A stretch of DNA of 64,000 nucleotides from Pseudogemmobacter bohemicus (GTDB lineage Bacteria > Pseudomonadota > Alphaproteobacteria > Rhodobacterales > Rhodobacteraceae). Both the position numbers and the translations under genes were made by a program. How positions within the stretch are numbered: the first letter of the stretch is position 1; every line of letters begins with the position of its first letter. The stretch lies in the NCBI RefSeq assembly GCF_003290025.1, contig NZ_QNHG01000002.1:958417-1022416 (forward strand), in the 5' to 3' direction. Positions 9,188 to 18,648 of this stretch are shown piece after piece. The notes beneath the pieces were generated by a model that saw only the letters and a program-made list of their open reading frames with translations, was not told the DNA's origin and made no database searches.

Positions 9188-10111
9188 TCAGGCCCGCTCA
9201 ACCAGGACGCGGTTGCGACCCGCTGCCTTGGCGCGGTAGAGCAGTTGATCTGCCAGCGCCAGGGCCTCGCGGGATTGGGCTGGCGACATTGCCGGCAGCA
9301 CCACGCCGCCGCCGCTGACCGTCAGCCAGTTCGAAGTCGCAGAGCGTTCATGCGGGATCCGGGCATCTGAAATGTTCTGGCGGAAGGTGTCCATCACCTC
9401 TTCAAGATTGGCGCAGCCCGGCAGCAGCAAAACAAATTCCTCGCCGCCGTAGCGGGCCGCAAGATCGCCGCCTCGGCGCGCGAAACCGTGCAGCCTGGCC
9501 GCAACATCGCGCAGGGCCTCATCCCCTGCACCATGGCCATAGTGATCATTATATTGTTTAAAATGATCAACATCAAAGAGCGCGATTCCCAGCACATCGC
9601 CGGTCCGCATGGTCTGCCGGATTGCCCGCTCCATCGCCTCGTCAAAGCTGCGGCGGTTGGCGATGCCGGTCAGCCCGTCCAGCGATGCCAGCGCCTCAAG
9701 CTCGTTGCGTTGCCGCGCCAGCCGCAGATGCGCCATCACCCGCGCGCGGACAATGGCAGGACGGATCGGCTTGTGGACAAAATCGGCGGCCCCCAGCAGA
9801 AGCCCGCGTTCTTCATCGGCGGCATCCGACATGCCGGTGATGAAAATAACCGGCAGATTGCTGGTGTCCTCTGCCGCCCTGATCGCCCGCAACACATCAT
9901 AGCCGTCCATGCCGGGCATCGAGACATCCAGCAAAACGAGGCTCACCGCCTCGCGCGAAAGGATTTCCAGCCCGGAAGCACCGTCCCGCGCCATCAGGAC
10001 CCGGCAGTCGGGTTGCAGCAACTCGGCCAGGGCGACACGGTTCAGCCGGTCGTCATCGACGACCAGAACCGTTGCCACCGGGGGGGTGACCGGGAATGCT
10101 GCCACATTCAT
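9188..10111 (-). CDS. Response regulator with diguanylate cyclase output (PleD-like, single REC)
   Basis: A 307-residue cytosolic protein that should make cyclic di-GMP when phosphorylated. The receiver domain covers about residues 12-130, with the acidic pair in VVDDDR, the phosphoacceptor Asp62 in LLDVSMPGMDG, and a lysine in VHKPIRP. The GGDEF domain covers about 140-305. Its active site is GGEEF at 222-226, an active variant. RGGD five residues before it is the inhibitory I-site (RxxD), so product inhibition is likely. The start ATG overlaps the stop of the upstream hybrid kinase gene (ATGA), so that kinase, through its Hpt domain, is the natural phosphodonor. That pairing is inferred from position. 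Confidence 0.95.
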   Translation of the reverse strand: MNVAAFPVTPPVATVLVVDDDRLNRVALAELLQPDCRVLMARDGASGLEILSREAVSLVLLDVSMPGMDGYDVLRAIRAAEDTSNLPVIFITGMSDAADEERGLLLGAADFVHKPIRPAIVRARVMAHLRLARQRNELEALASLDGLTGIANRRSFDEAMERAIRQTMRTGDVLGIALFDVDHFKQYNDHYGHGAGDEALRDVAARLHGFARRGGDLAARYGGEEFVLLLPGCANLEEVMDTFRQNISDARIPHERSATSNWLTVSGGGVVLPAMSPAQSREALALADQLLYRAKAAGRNRVLVERA

Positions 10112-13100
10112 GTATCTGTTCCCCGCATTGCTGCGGCGAGAGCGTCACTGACCCCGCGCAATGTGGCGACAGCCGGCCCGAGCTCCAGATCCTCGAACTG
10201 TTCGAGGCCGAGTTTCACCTGTTCACGCAGCCGCGCCTCTGCAAGACCGTCCATCAGAACGCTCAACTGCGCCCGGGCGGCGAAATCGCCGGCGCCGACC
10301 AGCGGCAGAGCCGTCTCCAGCTGCTCCCACGCCTCTTGCAGCGACAGCGTGGCGGAAGTCGGCTGCGGCGCCCCCTCCATTTCAGCTGCGAGCTGGCGCA
10401 GGCCCGCGACGCATTCCGCCATCAGGCCGCTGAAACGATCAGACAGGGCCCGGACGCCGGCAATATCCCCCTGGCGCGCGGCACTTTCGATGGCGCCGGA
10501 AATACCGAACAGGCTGTCGGCCTCGACATAACCGACAACCCCCTTCACCCGATGGGAGAATTCGGCGATTTTTGCGATATCGGTCTCGATATTCATCTCT
10601 GCGAACCGTTCAGCCATATCCCCGAAGTCACGCAGAAAACCGTTGATGAATCGCAAAAGCCGGTCGCGCGACCCGCCAAAACGACGCAAAAGTTTAGTCA
10701 AATCCGCGCGATATTCGCCTTGCGGCGGCGCATAAACAGCCGTCAGGGCGACAGCAGAGCCATTGTCGCCCTGACGGCCATCGCCGGTAATCAGCGTGCA
10801 AAGAAGGCGGAACAGAGCCTGCTCATCAAGCGGTTTGGTCAGATGCGCCGTCATGCCGGCCTCAAGGCTTTCGCGGTGATCCTCGACCCTGGCCTGGGCG
10901 GTGAGAGCAATCACCGGCAGCGTTCTCCATTCCTCGTGACGGCGGATTTCGCGGATCGCCTCCAGCCCGTTCATCACCGGCATATGCACATCCATCAGCA
11001 CCGCGTCAAAACGGTGCTCACGCATCCGGGCAATGGCCTCGAGTCCGTTTTCGGCGATCGAAACCTTCACCCCCACCAGGTCGAGAAACTCACCGGCAAC
11101 CTCGCGGTTGAGGGCGTTGTCATCGACCACAAGCACCTCTTTCCCACCCAGAATCCTGCGCAGATCGGCGTTTTCCGTGATCTTCGGCTCGGGCGCGCGC
11201 TGGAAACCCTCGACCGGAGCGACCGAGAGCACCTCCATGAATGTGTTGAAGATCATCGAGCGCGTAACCGGTTTCAGCAGCACGCCCTGCAGCCCGATCC
11301 GCGTCGCCTCGGACATCACGAGCTGATGGCCATAGGCCGTCACCATCAGCACGGCCGGCATATTCACCAGATGCGCGTCGCTGCGGATGGCACGGGCGAG
11401 TTCCAGTCCGTCCATCCCCGGCATCCGCCAGTCAGAGAGCACGATATCAAAGGGCTCTTCCCCGGTCTGCGTGCGATGCAGCAGCCGCAAGGCCGCCTCA
11501 CCACTGTCGACCGCCACCGATTCCATCCCGAAACTGTCAACGATATCGGCCAAAGCCATGCGTGCTGTTTCGTTATCATCAACAATCAACACGCGCCTTG
11601 TGTTGAGCCCGGCCGAGATCTGAACCAGGTTGCCCGCCGCGATTTCGGGGGCGGCGGGCTCAAGCTCGACGGTAAAGCAGAAGGTGCTGCCAGAGCCCGG
11701 CCGGCTTTCGACCCAGATCGTACCGCCCATCAGCTCGACGATGCGGCGGCTGATCGCCAGGCCCAGCCCGGTGCCGCCGAATTTGCGGGCGGTATCGCTG
11801 TCGCCCTGGGCGAAGGGGCGGAACAGCCCGTCGATCTGATCCTGGCTCAGGCCGATGCCGGTATCGCGCACGGTGAAGAACAGCTGATGAACGCCCGGAG
11901 GCGCCTCGGGCAGGGCGCAGATCGAGACAACCACATCGCCGTCAGAGGTGAATTTCACCGCATTGCTGACGAGATTGGTCAGCACCTGCGCCAGTCGCAG
12001 TGAGTCACCACGCCAGTGCTGTGCGGTGCCAGGGGCGACGACGAAGGTAAGCTCCAGCCCCTTTTCCTCGGCCCTGAGCGCGGTGACCGAGGATACCGAT
12101 TCCAGCACGGATTCCAGCCGGAAGACAGACCGCTCCAGCACCATCCCGCCAGCCTCGATCTTGGAGAAGTCGAGGATGTCGTTGATGATTCCCAAAAGCA
12201 CATTGGCGGAATCATTGATCTTGCCAAGATAGGCGCGTTGTTTCGGATCAAGCTGTGTCTGCAGCGCCAGCCGGGTCATGCCGATCACCGAGTTCATCGG
12301 CGTGCGGATCTCATGGCTCATGGTCGCGAGGAAGTCGCTTTTCGCACGTTCGGCGGCCTCGGCATCTTCCTTGGCCTGGCGGAGCGCTTCGGCCGCCCTG
12401 TGCGTCGGGGTCACATCGAGAATGATCCCGTCCCAGATCCGCCCTCCTTCGGCGGCGCGTGGGGCCGAGCGCACCTGGATCCAGACGATCTCACCATCGG
12501 GGCGGATCAGACGGAATTCGCATTCGAAATTGCTGCCCGAGAGGGTGGCGAGGCGCGAGGTCTCAAGATAGCGGGCGCGGTCATCGGGATGCACGGCTTC
12601 GACGAAGAGGGCGGGTTCTTCGATCAGTGCGTCATGGCTGATGCCGATCAGGCTTTCGATACCGGCGCTGACATAGGAGAAGCGCATCTCCTGCCGCGTT
12701 ACCGCGCCCCCGGTCAGGCCGAGTTCGGGTGTCAGGAAATCGAGCCGGTAGATGGCGCCATTCGGCAGGCTGTCGGCAATGGCGGTCATCTGGGCGCGGG
12801 CCGCCTCGCGTTCGCTGACATCCTGGACGGTGCCGCTGAGCGCGATAACGGAGCCGTTCTCGTCCCGCATCACACCGCCACGGATCTCGGCGGCGAAAGC
12901 CCCACCGCCGGGCGCGAAATGCTGCACATCCACCGTATAGGGTTCGCCGGTTTCAATGCAGCGGCCAATCGCCTCGCCGACGCGGTTGAAATCGGCCTCG
13001 GACATCACGCGTTTCAGGTCTTCGACCGTGATGGTGTCTTTGGGCGAGAGGCCATTCATTTCGGCCATCATTTCGGAAAAGGTGAAGGTGCCGCTGGCCA

Positions 13101-14304
13101 GATCCAGCGTCCATGAGCCGATCCCGGCCAGTCGCTCGGCGCGCTCCATCGCGGTGAGGCTTTCGCGCGCCGCCGCCGCCGCCGCGCGGCTTTCGGCCAG
13201 CCGGTCGCGCATTTTGCTGTCGGCCAGTTCCAGGCTGTGGCGCAGCGTCTCGAATTCATAGATCCGGGCCTTGGGAATGCTGACCGGAACCTCATCAGGG
13301 TCGCCGCCGCCGCTTGCGATTCTGCCCGAGCGCTGCACCAGGTCATGGATGGGCTGCAAGAGACCGCGCACCAGGATCAGCGCCAGCACCAGCGCCACGG
13401 CGATTGTGCCGACCGAGACAAGGATCATCGAGCGGATCGGATGTTCCCAGCGGGCGTCGAAAGTGACCACCGGCTCGCCCACAACGGCCACCCAGCCCGG
13501 AGTGCCGGCGATTTTCTGGAAGGAAAACACGATGGTCCTCCCCTCCAGCGTGACGGCGCGAAAGCTGCCGCTGTCAGTGCCCAGTGCCATCAGCTGTTCC
13601 CAGTCGGGCACTTTGCGGCCCACCGAACGCTCGCCATCGGACGAACGCGCCAGCAGCCGCCCGGTACCATCGGTAATGGCGAGAACCGCGTTGCCTTCGC
13701 TGCTGGTTGCCTCGCTCAGCGAGCGCAGGAGGCGCGAGGGATGGTCGGTCACCGCCACCACATAAATCGGATCGTCATTGCCTGCGGCGCCGCCCTCTGC
13801 CGGCCCGGCGCCCGTTTCGGGATAGGCGAGGGCGACACGCAGCCGGTCACCCTCGAACCGTGGCGGCAGCAGGTTCGAGACCTGCATCCTGCCGCTCTCC
13901 GCCGCCTGCAGCACCAGACGGACAACCTCGGGCTCGTCGAAATCGGGGGCGATCAGCGCGCCGCCGGCATCGCGGCGCAGGGTGAACAGCTTATAGGCGC
14001 CCTCTTCATCCCGGCTGGGCAGAATGGCGACGTCCGGCGAAATCTCACCGCCCGACTGGCCCTGTTCGGTGCGGATTGCATGCAGCAGGCGCCCGGTGAC
14101 GTTGATCTCGCTTTCTGTGGTGCCGGCCAGGATATGCGCGGTTTCCAGCAGTCGCTGTTCCGACAGGGTGCGAAAGGATTGCCCGACATTCAGCAGCGCC
14201 ATGGCAACGACGCCCAGGGTCGGCAGCAACACGACCATCAGAATAGCGATGATCGACATTCTGAGAGGCGGGTGTTTCACCCAGTCGGGCAGCTGCAGGT
14301 TCAT
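10108..14304 (-). CDS. Membrane hybrid sensor histidine kinase with two receivers and an Hpt domain
   Basis: A 1398-residue BarA/ArcB-like multi-step kinase. Order: membrane helix about 16-40; periplasmic sensor region about 41-290, probably Cache-type; membrane helix about 293-317; HAMP-like linker; two PAS domains (about 390-505 and 515-635); HisKA with His664 in SHEIRTPMNSV; ATPase domain with NAVKFTSDG and the G boxes; receiver 1 with Asp958 (LSDWRMPGMDG); receiver 2 with Asp1105 (LMDVHMPVMNG); and a C-terminal Hpt with His1251 (FSHRVKGVVG). All phosphorelay residues are present. The stimulus is unknown. It is cotranscribed with the diguanylate cyclase downstream, so the output is probably c-di-GMP control of surface behaviour. 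Confidence 0.95.
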   Translation of the reverse strand: MNLQLPDWVKHPPLRMSIIAILMVVLLPTLGVVAMALLNVGQSFRTLSEQRLLETAHILAGTTESEINVTGRLLHAIRTEQGQSGGEISPDVAILPSRDEEGAYKLFTLRRDAGGALIAPDFDEPEVVRLVLQAAESGRMQVSNLLPPRFEGDRLRVALAYPETGAGPAEGGAAGNDDPIYVVAVTDHPSRLLRSLSEATSSEGNAVLAITDGTGRLLARSSDGERSVGRKVPDWEQLMALGTDSGSFRAVTLEGRTIVFSFQKIAGTPGWVAVVGEPVVTFDARWEHPIRSMILVSVGTIAVALVLALILVRGLLQPIHDLVQRSGRIASGGGDPDEVPVSIPKARIYEFETLRHSLELADSKMRDRLAESRAAAAAARESLTAMERAERLAGIGSWTLDLASGTFTFSEMMAEMNGLSPKDTITVEDLKRVMSEADFNRVGEAIGRCIETGEPYTVDVQHFAPGGGAFAAEIRGGVMRDENGSVIALSGTVQDVSEREAARAQMTAIADSLPNGAIYRLDFLTPELGLTGGAVTRQEMRFSYVSAGIESLIGISHDALIEEPALFVEAVHPDDRARYLETSRLATLSGSNFECEFRLIRPDGEIVWIQVRSAPRAAEGGRIWDGIILDVTPTHRAAEALRQAKEDAEAAERAKSDFLATMSHEIRTPMNSVIGMTRLALQTQLDPKQRAYLGKINDSANVLLGIINDILDFSKIEAGGMVLERSVFRLESVLESVSSVTALRAEEKGLELTFVVAPGTAQHWRGDSLRLAQVLTNLVSNAVKFTSDGDVVVSICALPEAPPGVHQLFFTVRDTGIGLSQDQIDGLFRPFAQGDSDTARKFGGTGLGLAISRRIVELMGGTIWVESRPGSGSTFCFTVELEPAAPEIAAGNLVQISAGLNTRRVLIVDDNETARMALADIVDSFGMESVAVDSGEAALRLLHRTQTGEEPFDIVLSDWRMPGMDGLELARAIRSDAHLVNMPAVLMVTAYGHQLVMSEATRIGLQGVLLKPVTRSMIFNTFMEVLSVAPVEGFQRAPEPKITENADLRRILGGKEVLVVDDNALNREVAGEFLDLVGVKVSIAENGLEAIARMREHRFDAVLMDVHMPVMNGLEAIREIRRHEEWRTLPVIALTAQARVEDHRESLEAGMTAHLTKPLDEQALFRLLCTLITGDGRQGDNGSAVALTAVYAPPQGEYRADLTKLLRRFGGSRDRLLRFINGFLRDFGDMAERFAEMNIETDIAKIAEFSHRVKGVVGYVEADSLFGISGAIESAARQGDIAGVRALSDRFSGLMAECVAGLRQLAAEMEGAPQPTSATLSLQEAWEQLETALPLVGAGDFAARAQLSVLMDGLAEARLREQVKLGLEQFEDLELGPAVATLRGVSDALAAAMRGTDT

Positions 14305-14453
14305 ACTATCCGGATCCGGTAACCAAAGTCGGAGACTGTTCTCTCCTTATGATACAACCCTTTCCGATATGTGAAGCCGTTAAAACAACCGGAAATGACC
14401 GTCTGGCCCCTGACGGAGCCGGCGGTTGGCGCGGATGGCTGCATGACCTTACG

Positions 14454-15413
14454 TCAGCGGTTCATCCCGGCGGCGATCACGCAGAGCAGCTCGAACAGCA
14501 CCGTCGCGCCGGTCAGCGCGGTCAGCCCGCCAATGTCGAAGGGCGGCGATACCTCGACCACATCGGCGCCCCGGATGGTCAGCCCGGCAAGGCCGCGGAT
14601 CATTGCCTGGGCCTCGCGCGTGGTCAGGCCGCCGATTTCGGGTGTGCCGGTTCCGGGCGCCATCGCAGGGTCGATCCCGTCAATGTCAAAGGTCACATAG
14701 CAGGGGCTGACCCCCATGATGCGATGGATTTCCTCAACCACACCTTGCGGGCCAAGCCGGTCGGCCTCCTCGATATAGATGATGCGGATGCCCTGGTCTT
14801 TCGCCCATTGATGCTCATCCGCCGCATAGACCGAGCCGCGAATGCCGATCTGCACTATGCGCTTCGGATCCAGGATCCCCTCTTCGATGGCGCGGCGAAA
14901 GGGGGTGCCATGGGTGTAGAGATTGTCGCCGAAATAGCGGTCATTGGTGTCGGAATGGGCGTCGAACTGCACGAGGCCCAGCGGCCCTTCGCCCCGCGCC
15001 TTATGGATCGCACGCAGCACCGGCAGTGTCGTCAGATGGTCGCCGCCCACAGACAGAGGCAGCGCCCCTGCTGCGCAGATGGCGGCAATTCCGGCCTCGA
15101 TCTGGTCGAGCGCCGCCATCAGGTCGATGGGCTGCACCTCGATATCGCCGACATCCGCCACCGAGACCAGCTCATAGGGGATCACGCCGGAAACATGATG
15201 CCCGCGCCGCATCAGGCTGGACTGGTTCCTGACCTCGCGCGGGCCGTGACGGGCGCCGGCGCGATTGGTGGTGCCGCCATCCCAGGGGATACCGACCAGC
15301 GCAATATCCAGCCCCTCGGGCGTGTCGGGCATGGGCAGCCGCATAAAGCTGGGGCGGCCGGCGAAACGCGGCACCCGCGCGGCATCGACGGGTTCATGCA
15401 GGATGCGGGGCAT
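14454..15413 (-). CDS. speB: Agmatinase / ureohydrolase
   Basis: Ureohydrolase-fold enzyme, most likely agmatinase, which splits agmatine to putrescine and urea using two Mn2+ ions. The 319 residues from the chosen ATG (ribosome site AAGGAGAGAGCC) fit SpeB. An upstream start 21 bases earlier lacks a ribosome site. The metal ligands are all visible: GGDHL, FDAHSDTND and DIDGIDPAMAPGTGTPEIGG. A guanidinobutyrase or related specificity cannot be excluded from the sequence. The gene follows a GNAT acetyltransferase by ten bases on the same strand, a plausible two-gene operon. The polyamine importer at 45-49 kb is a functional relative but not a neighbour. Confidence 0.9.
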   Translation of the reverse strand: MPRILHEPVDAARVPRFAGRPSFMRLPMPDTPEGLDIALVGIPWDGGTTNRAGARHGPREVRNQSSLMRRGHHVSGVIPYELVSVADVGDIEVQPIDLMAALDQIEAGIAAICAAGALPLSVGGDHLTTLPVLRAIHKARGEGPLGLVQFDAHSDTNDRYFGDNLYTHGTPFRRAIEEGILDPKRIVQIGIRGSVYAADEHQWAKDQGIRIIYIEEADRLGPQGVVEEIHRIMGVSPCYVTFDIDGIDPAMAPGTGTPEIGGLTTREAQAMIRGLAGLTIRGADVVEVSPPFDIGGLTALTGATVLFELLCVIAAGMNR

Positions 15414-15423
15414 GGCTCTCTCC

Positions 15424-15885
15424 TTACAGCGCACGCGTCATATAAAGCGAATTCGGGTCATGCGTGTAATCGCCAAAGGCCTCGCATTCCGCGAAACCGG
15501 CCTTTTCATAGAGCCGCTTTGCCGGGGTAAAGATCGCCTCGCGCCCGGTCTCCAGCGAAAGCCTTCCATACCCATCCGCCTGAGCCGCCCCGATCAGATG
15601 CGCCAGCATCTGTGAGGAAAGCCCCCGGCCGCGCGCTTCGGCCAGAACATGCATGGATTTGATCTCGGCATGATCCGGAGTGATCCGTTTCAGCGCCCCC
15701 ATCGCCAGCGGCTCCCTGGCCTCACGCAGCACGAAGAACCGCGCATCCGCCGCCGCCAGCGCCGATTTATCCATCATATAGATGCTCTCGGGCGGGGTCT
15801 GGGCGTGCATATCGGCGGTGTGGCGATCAAACAGCAGCGCCAGATCGGGGCGGAGCGGGTCTTCTTCGGTAATGGCGGCGGTCAT
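15424..15885 (-). CDS. GNAT family N-acetyltransferase
   Basis: A 153-residue acetyltransferase of the GNAT fold. The acetyl-CoA pyrophosphate loop appears as ARGRGLSSQML (consensus Q/RxxGxG/A), preceded by the beta strand AEIKSMHVL. The C-terminal YEKAGFAECEAFGDYTHDP segment is typical of small GNATs, including YafP- and ElaA-like enzymes. The acceptor substrate is unknown. Earlier in-frame starts up to 16071 exist, but the added 62 residues look like antisense-type filler rather than protein, so MTAAITEEDP is preferred. It ends ten bases before speB and may acetylate an amine, but that rests only on position. Confidence 0.85.
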   Translation of the reverse strand: MTAAITEEDPLRPDLALLFDRHTADMHAQTPPESIYMMDKSALAAADARFFVLREAREPLAMGALKRITPDHAEIKSMHVLAEARGRGLSSQMLAHLIGAAQADGYGRLSLETGREAIFTPAKRLYEKAGFAECEAFGDYTHDPNSLYMTRAL

Positions 15886-16120
15886 GGAGGGCCCCTTTAT
15901 CACCCCGATATGACTATCCTGGTCCTGCGGCGGGTCAAGGGATTGCAGCCGGATGCGGTTGCCCCGGTCTGCCGCAACACGCGCAGCCGGCGCGATCAGC
16001 ACCTGACATGTCGGGAATTCCCTGAACAAACCGACTGCGGTGCCTGGTTTCAACGGCAACCAAATTTTCATCCCGACCAGCTATTCCGGTATTTCACAGT
16101 GATCTCCAGGAGAGATTTTT

Positions 16121-17827
16121 ATGCCCCCGACCATTATCAGCATCGACGCCACCGTTTTCGGCCCCATCCACAGCTTTTTCGGCTCCGGCGATGAGCTGCA
16201 GATCGCGGCAGGAACGACCATTGTGACCACCAGTTCGGCCATCATGTGGTATGGCGGCGGTCTGAACCTTGCGACCATTTATGGCTCGCTCAGCTCGGGT
16301 GGCTCTGTGACTGTCCAGGGTAATGGCAGCAGCCTCACTATCGAAACGGGCGGGCAGCTCACCCTGACTAGCACCCAACAGCATACTGTCGCCCTGGCTG
16401 CCGGTGCCGGAGGCACGGTATTCAATCATGGTACAATTTCGGCGAGCGATACATTTGCAGCGGGATTGTATGATAATGGCCTGATGCTGAACACTGGGAG
16501 CATCACTGCGGCCGGAGCATTCGCAATCATTGCCTCAGCGAATGGCAGGCTGACCAATTCGGGAACCATTACCGCGACCGGATTTTCTGTCGCAATGCCC
16601 GACTATTACTCAGCCGGCATAATTATTCTGGGCGACCGTGCTACGTTCTACAACATGGCTGGCGGTGTTGTCCGGGCGAACAATTCGCTGGGCGTGGGCG
16701 TTGAAATCCTCGCTTTCAGCGGAAACACCATCCAGAACCATGGCAGGATCGTTTCGGATGGCAATGCCGGAGTTGACCTGAGCAATGTATACAACTGGTC
16801 GGGGGCCAGTAATCTTCTCAATCGGGGCGAGATCATCGGCGGCAACGGCATTTCCTACCATGGCAGCCAGTTCGCTGATCTCGTTACCAATCGGGGCAGT
16901 ATGACCGGCGATGTGACCATGGGGTCAGGCAATGACACCATCGACAACCGCGCCGGCACCATTACCGGTGATCTGTATGGCGGTGCGGGCGATGATTATT
17001 ACATCGGACATCTCGGCACGACCGTGACCGGCACCGTTTTTGGTGGCGCAGGCAATGATACGCTCTTTGGAGGCGACAATGCCGACCGGCTTGAGGGTGA
17101 AGATGATAATGACCTGATCCAGGGCGGCGGCGGCGACGATTCTCTCTTTGGCGGCGCGGGTGCGGATACGCTGGCGGGCCAGGCCGGCAATGACGGGTTT
17201 TATGGCGGATCCGGCAATGATCTGATGTCGGGCGGGGCCGGTTCTGACACGCTTGATGGCGGTGTCGACAATGACACGCTTCTCGGCAATGAAGGCAATG
17301 ACGCGCTCTATGGCGGCGATGGCAATGACAACCTCGCGGGCCATGACGGGGATGACCTGATCAATGGCGGCACAGGCAATGATCTGCTCACGGGCGGGGC
17401 AGGGAATGACACGCTTTCGGGCGGGGAAGGCTATGATCTTCTTTACGGCCAGGACGGCGATGATGTGCTGAATGGCGGTGGTGGCGGGGACCGGCTTTAC
17501 GGTGGCGCCGGTGCGGATCTCTTCGACTTCGACGATGCCGCTGCAACGCCGGCAAGCGTGAGCGGCCGGGCCTGGATCATGGATTTCACCCCGGGGGAGG
17601 ATCGGATCGACCTGTCGCAGATCGACGCCGACAGTGTCAGTGACGGTCATCAGTCCTTCACCTATATCGCCACCGCTGCCTTCTCGGGCATTGCGGGCGA
17701 GCTGCGCTATGACCGCGCGACCTGGCTGGTGACCGGTGATACCGACGGGGATGGGGTTGCGGATTTCTCTATCGTGCTGGCCCATGGTCCGATGGGTGTG
17801 ACGGCGGCAGATTTCATCCTCGTCTGA
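16121..17827 (+). CDS. RTX-repeat calcium-binding protein, probably secreted by a type I system
   Basis: A 568-residue acidic protein without an N-terminal signal peptide. Residues 1 to about 300 are rich in short G-T-I and N-x-G-x-I repeats, suggesting a right-handed beta-solenoid. From residue 308 to 469 there are 18 uninterrupted RTX nonapeptides of the GGxGxDxLx type (for example GGAGNDTLF), which form a calcium-bound beta-roll. The last 99 residues contain WIMDFTPGEDRIDLSQID and TDGDGVADFSIVL, typical of the serralysin/M10-type C-terminal secretion region. The start follows AGGAGAGA. No ABC or membrane-fusion export genes are nearby. There is no catalytic motif, so an adhesive or surface-layer role is only a guess. 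Confidence 0.9.
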   Translation: MPPTIISIDATVFGPIHSFFGSGDELQIAAGTTIVTTSSAIMWYGGGLNLATIYGSLSSGGSVTVQGNGSSLTIETGGQLTLTSTQQHTVALAAGAGGTVFNHGTISASDTFAAGLYDNGLMLNTGSITAAGAFAIIASANGRLTNSGTITATGFSVAMPDYYSAGIIILGDRATFYNMAGGVVRANNSLGVGVEILAFSGNTIQNHGRIVSDGNAGVDLSNVYNWSGASNLLNRGEIIGGNGISYHGSQFADLVTNRGSMTGDVTMGSGNDTIDNRAGTITGDLYGGAGDDYYIGHLGTTVTGTVFGGAGNDTLFGGDNADRLEGEDDNDLIQGGGGDDSLFGGAGADTLAGQAGNDGFYGGSGNDLMSGGAGSDTLDGGVDNDTLLGNEGNDALYGGDGNDNLAGHDGDDLINGGTGNDLLTGGAGNDTLSGGEGYDLLYGQDGDDVLNGGGGGDRLYGGAGADLFDFDDAAATPASVSGRAWIMDFTPGEDRIDLSQIDADSVSDGHQSFTYIATAAFSGIAGELRYDRATWLVTGDTDGDGVADFSIVLAHGPMGVTAADFILV

Positions 17828-17975
17828 GCGCTGTGACCCGGCAGAGCCTCACCCTCCGGGCGCAGAGCCCGTGCATCGCCTGTGCCGAAACCATCCGGTG
17901 TTGCGAAGGCGCGTGGGGCTGAGGATGCAGGAGGCAGCCGGAAAAGTGCAGTTCCGCCGCTTCGTGTCGGGCTCT

Positions 17976-18404
17976 TCACCGGATGGGAGCCTCGGCCGGA
18001 GCAGCGTCAGATCGGCGGCGGATCAGACGGGATGCAAGCTGATGCACCAGCAGCGCGCTTACACTGCCCGCCAGCACGCCAAGACTGCCCGCGATGAAAT
18101 CGCCAAACTCGCGGGAGCGGCCGACATAGGGCTGGATCAGCTCGATCAGCCCGCCATAGACCATAAGGATCAGTGCCACCGGCACGATCCAGCCAGCCCG
18201 CAACAGGGTGATCAGCGCCGCCACCAGGGCAAAGGCCCCGAAATGCTGCATCTTGTCAGAGCCAGGCGCCGCCGGCAGCGCTCCGGTCGGCAGCAGGGTG
18301 CCGATGCCAATGGCAACACATAACAACGCGGCGATGATGAGAGTGAGGAGGGATCGCGAGGACATTCGCCGTTTATCGGGCGGCATCGGCGCGAAGTCCA
18401 TCAC
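17976..18404 (-). CDS. VanZ-like family membrane protein
   Basis: A 142-residue protein with four likely membrane helices and the VanZ-like hallmarks GSDKMQHFGAF after the first helix and a central GGLIELIQPYVGRSREFGDF. VanZ-like proteins are linked to envelope phenotypes such as teicoplanin resistance, but most have no known biochemical role. A second possible start is MSSRSLLTL at 18365, which would begin right at the first helix. The gene is divergent from the efflux adaptor and convergent with the RTX gene, so it is probably a single-gene unit. Confidence 0.85.
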   Translation of the reverse strand: MMDFAPMPPDKRRMSSRSLLTLIIAALLCVAIGIGTLLPTGALPAAPGSDKMQHFGAFALVAALITLLRAGWIVPVALILMVYGGLIELIQPYVGRSREFGDFIAGSLGVLAGSVSALLVHQLASRLIRRRSDAAPAEAPIR

Positions 18405-18514
18405 AGCGGCAGTGGTTCACGCCGGATTTACCACTCCTGCGCCAGGTTTTGCTGGCGGGATGCGAAAAGTCACGAAACAGTGCCACAAGCTCGGGCAAAT
18501 CAGCGCCGTGGGAC

Positions 18515-18576
18515 TTCCTTACGGTGGAATTTCCTTACGGCGGTGGCGGCGGAAATCGCTGCGACTGACGTGTCAG
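18515..18576. promoter_or_regulatory. Operator-like repeats before the RND efflux genes
   Basis: Two identical ten-base copies, TTCCTTACGG, start at 18515 and 18531, exactly 16 bases apart. A short palindrome, CTGAC-GT-GTCAG, covers 18565-18576. All lie in the divergent region between the VanZ-like gene and the efflux adaptor. TetR- or MarR-type repressors often bind such sites, but no regulator gene is next to them. Confidence 0.35.
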
Positions 18577-18648
18577 ACCATGGGTCCTGCTGTGGATCTG
18601 CATGATAACAAGAGCCGAACGGGCAGAATACAGGCCGGAGAATACCCG

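Noticed and set aside
10096-12003. A plus-strand open frame of 635 codons opposite the hybrid kinase
   Set aside because: His/Gln/Arg-rich composition typical of antisense shadows; the kinase domains on the other strand are complete.
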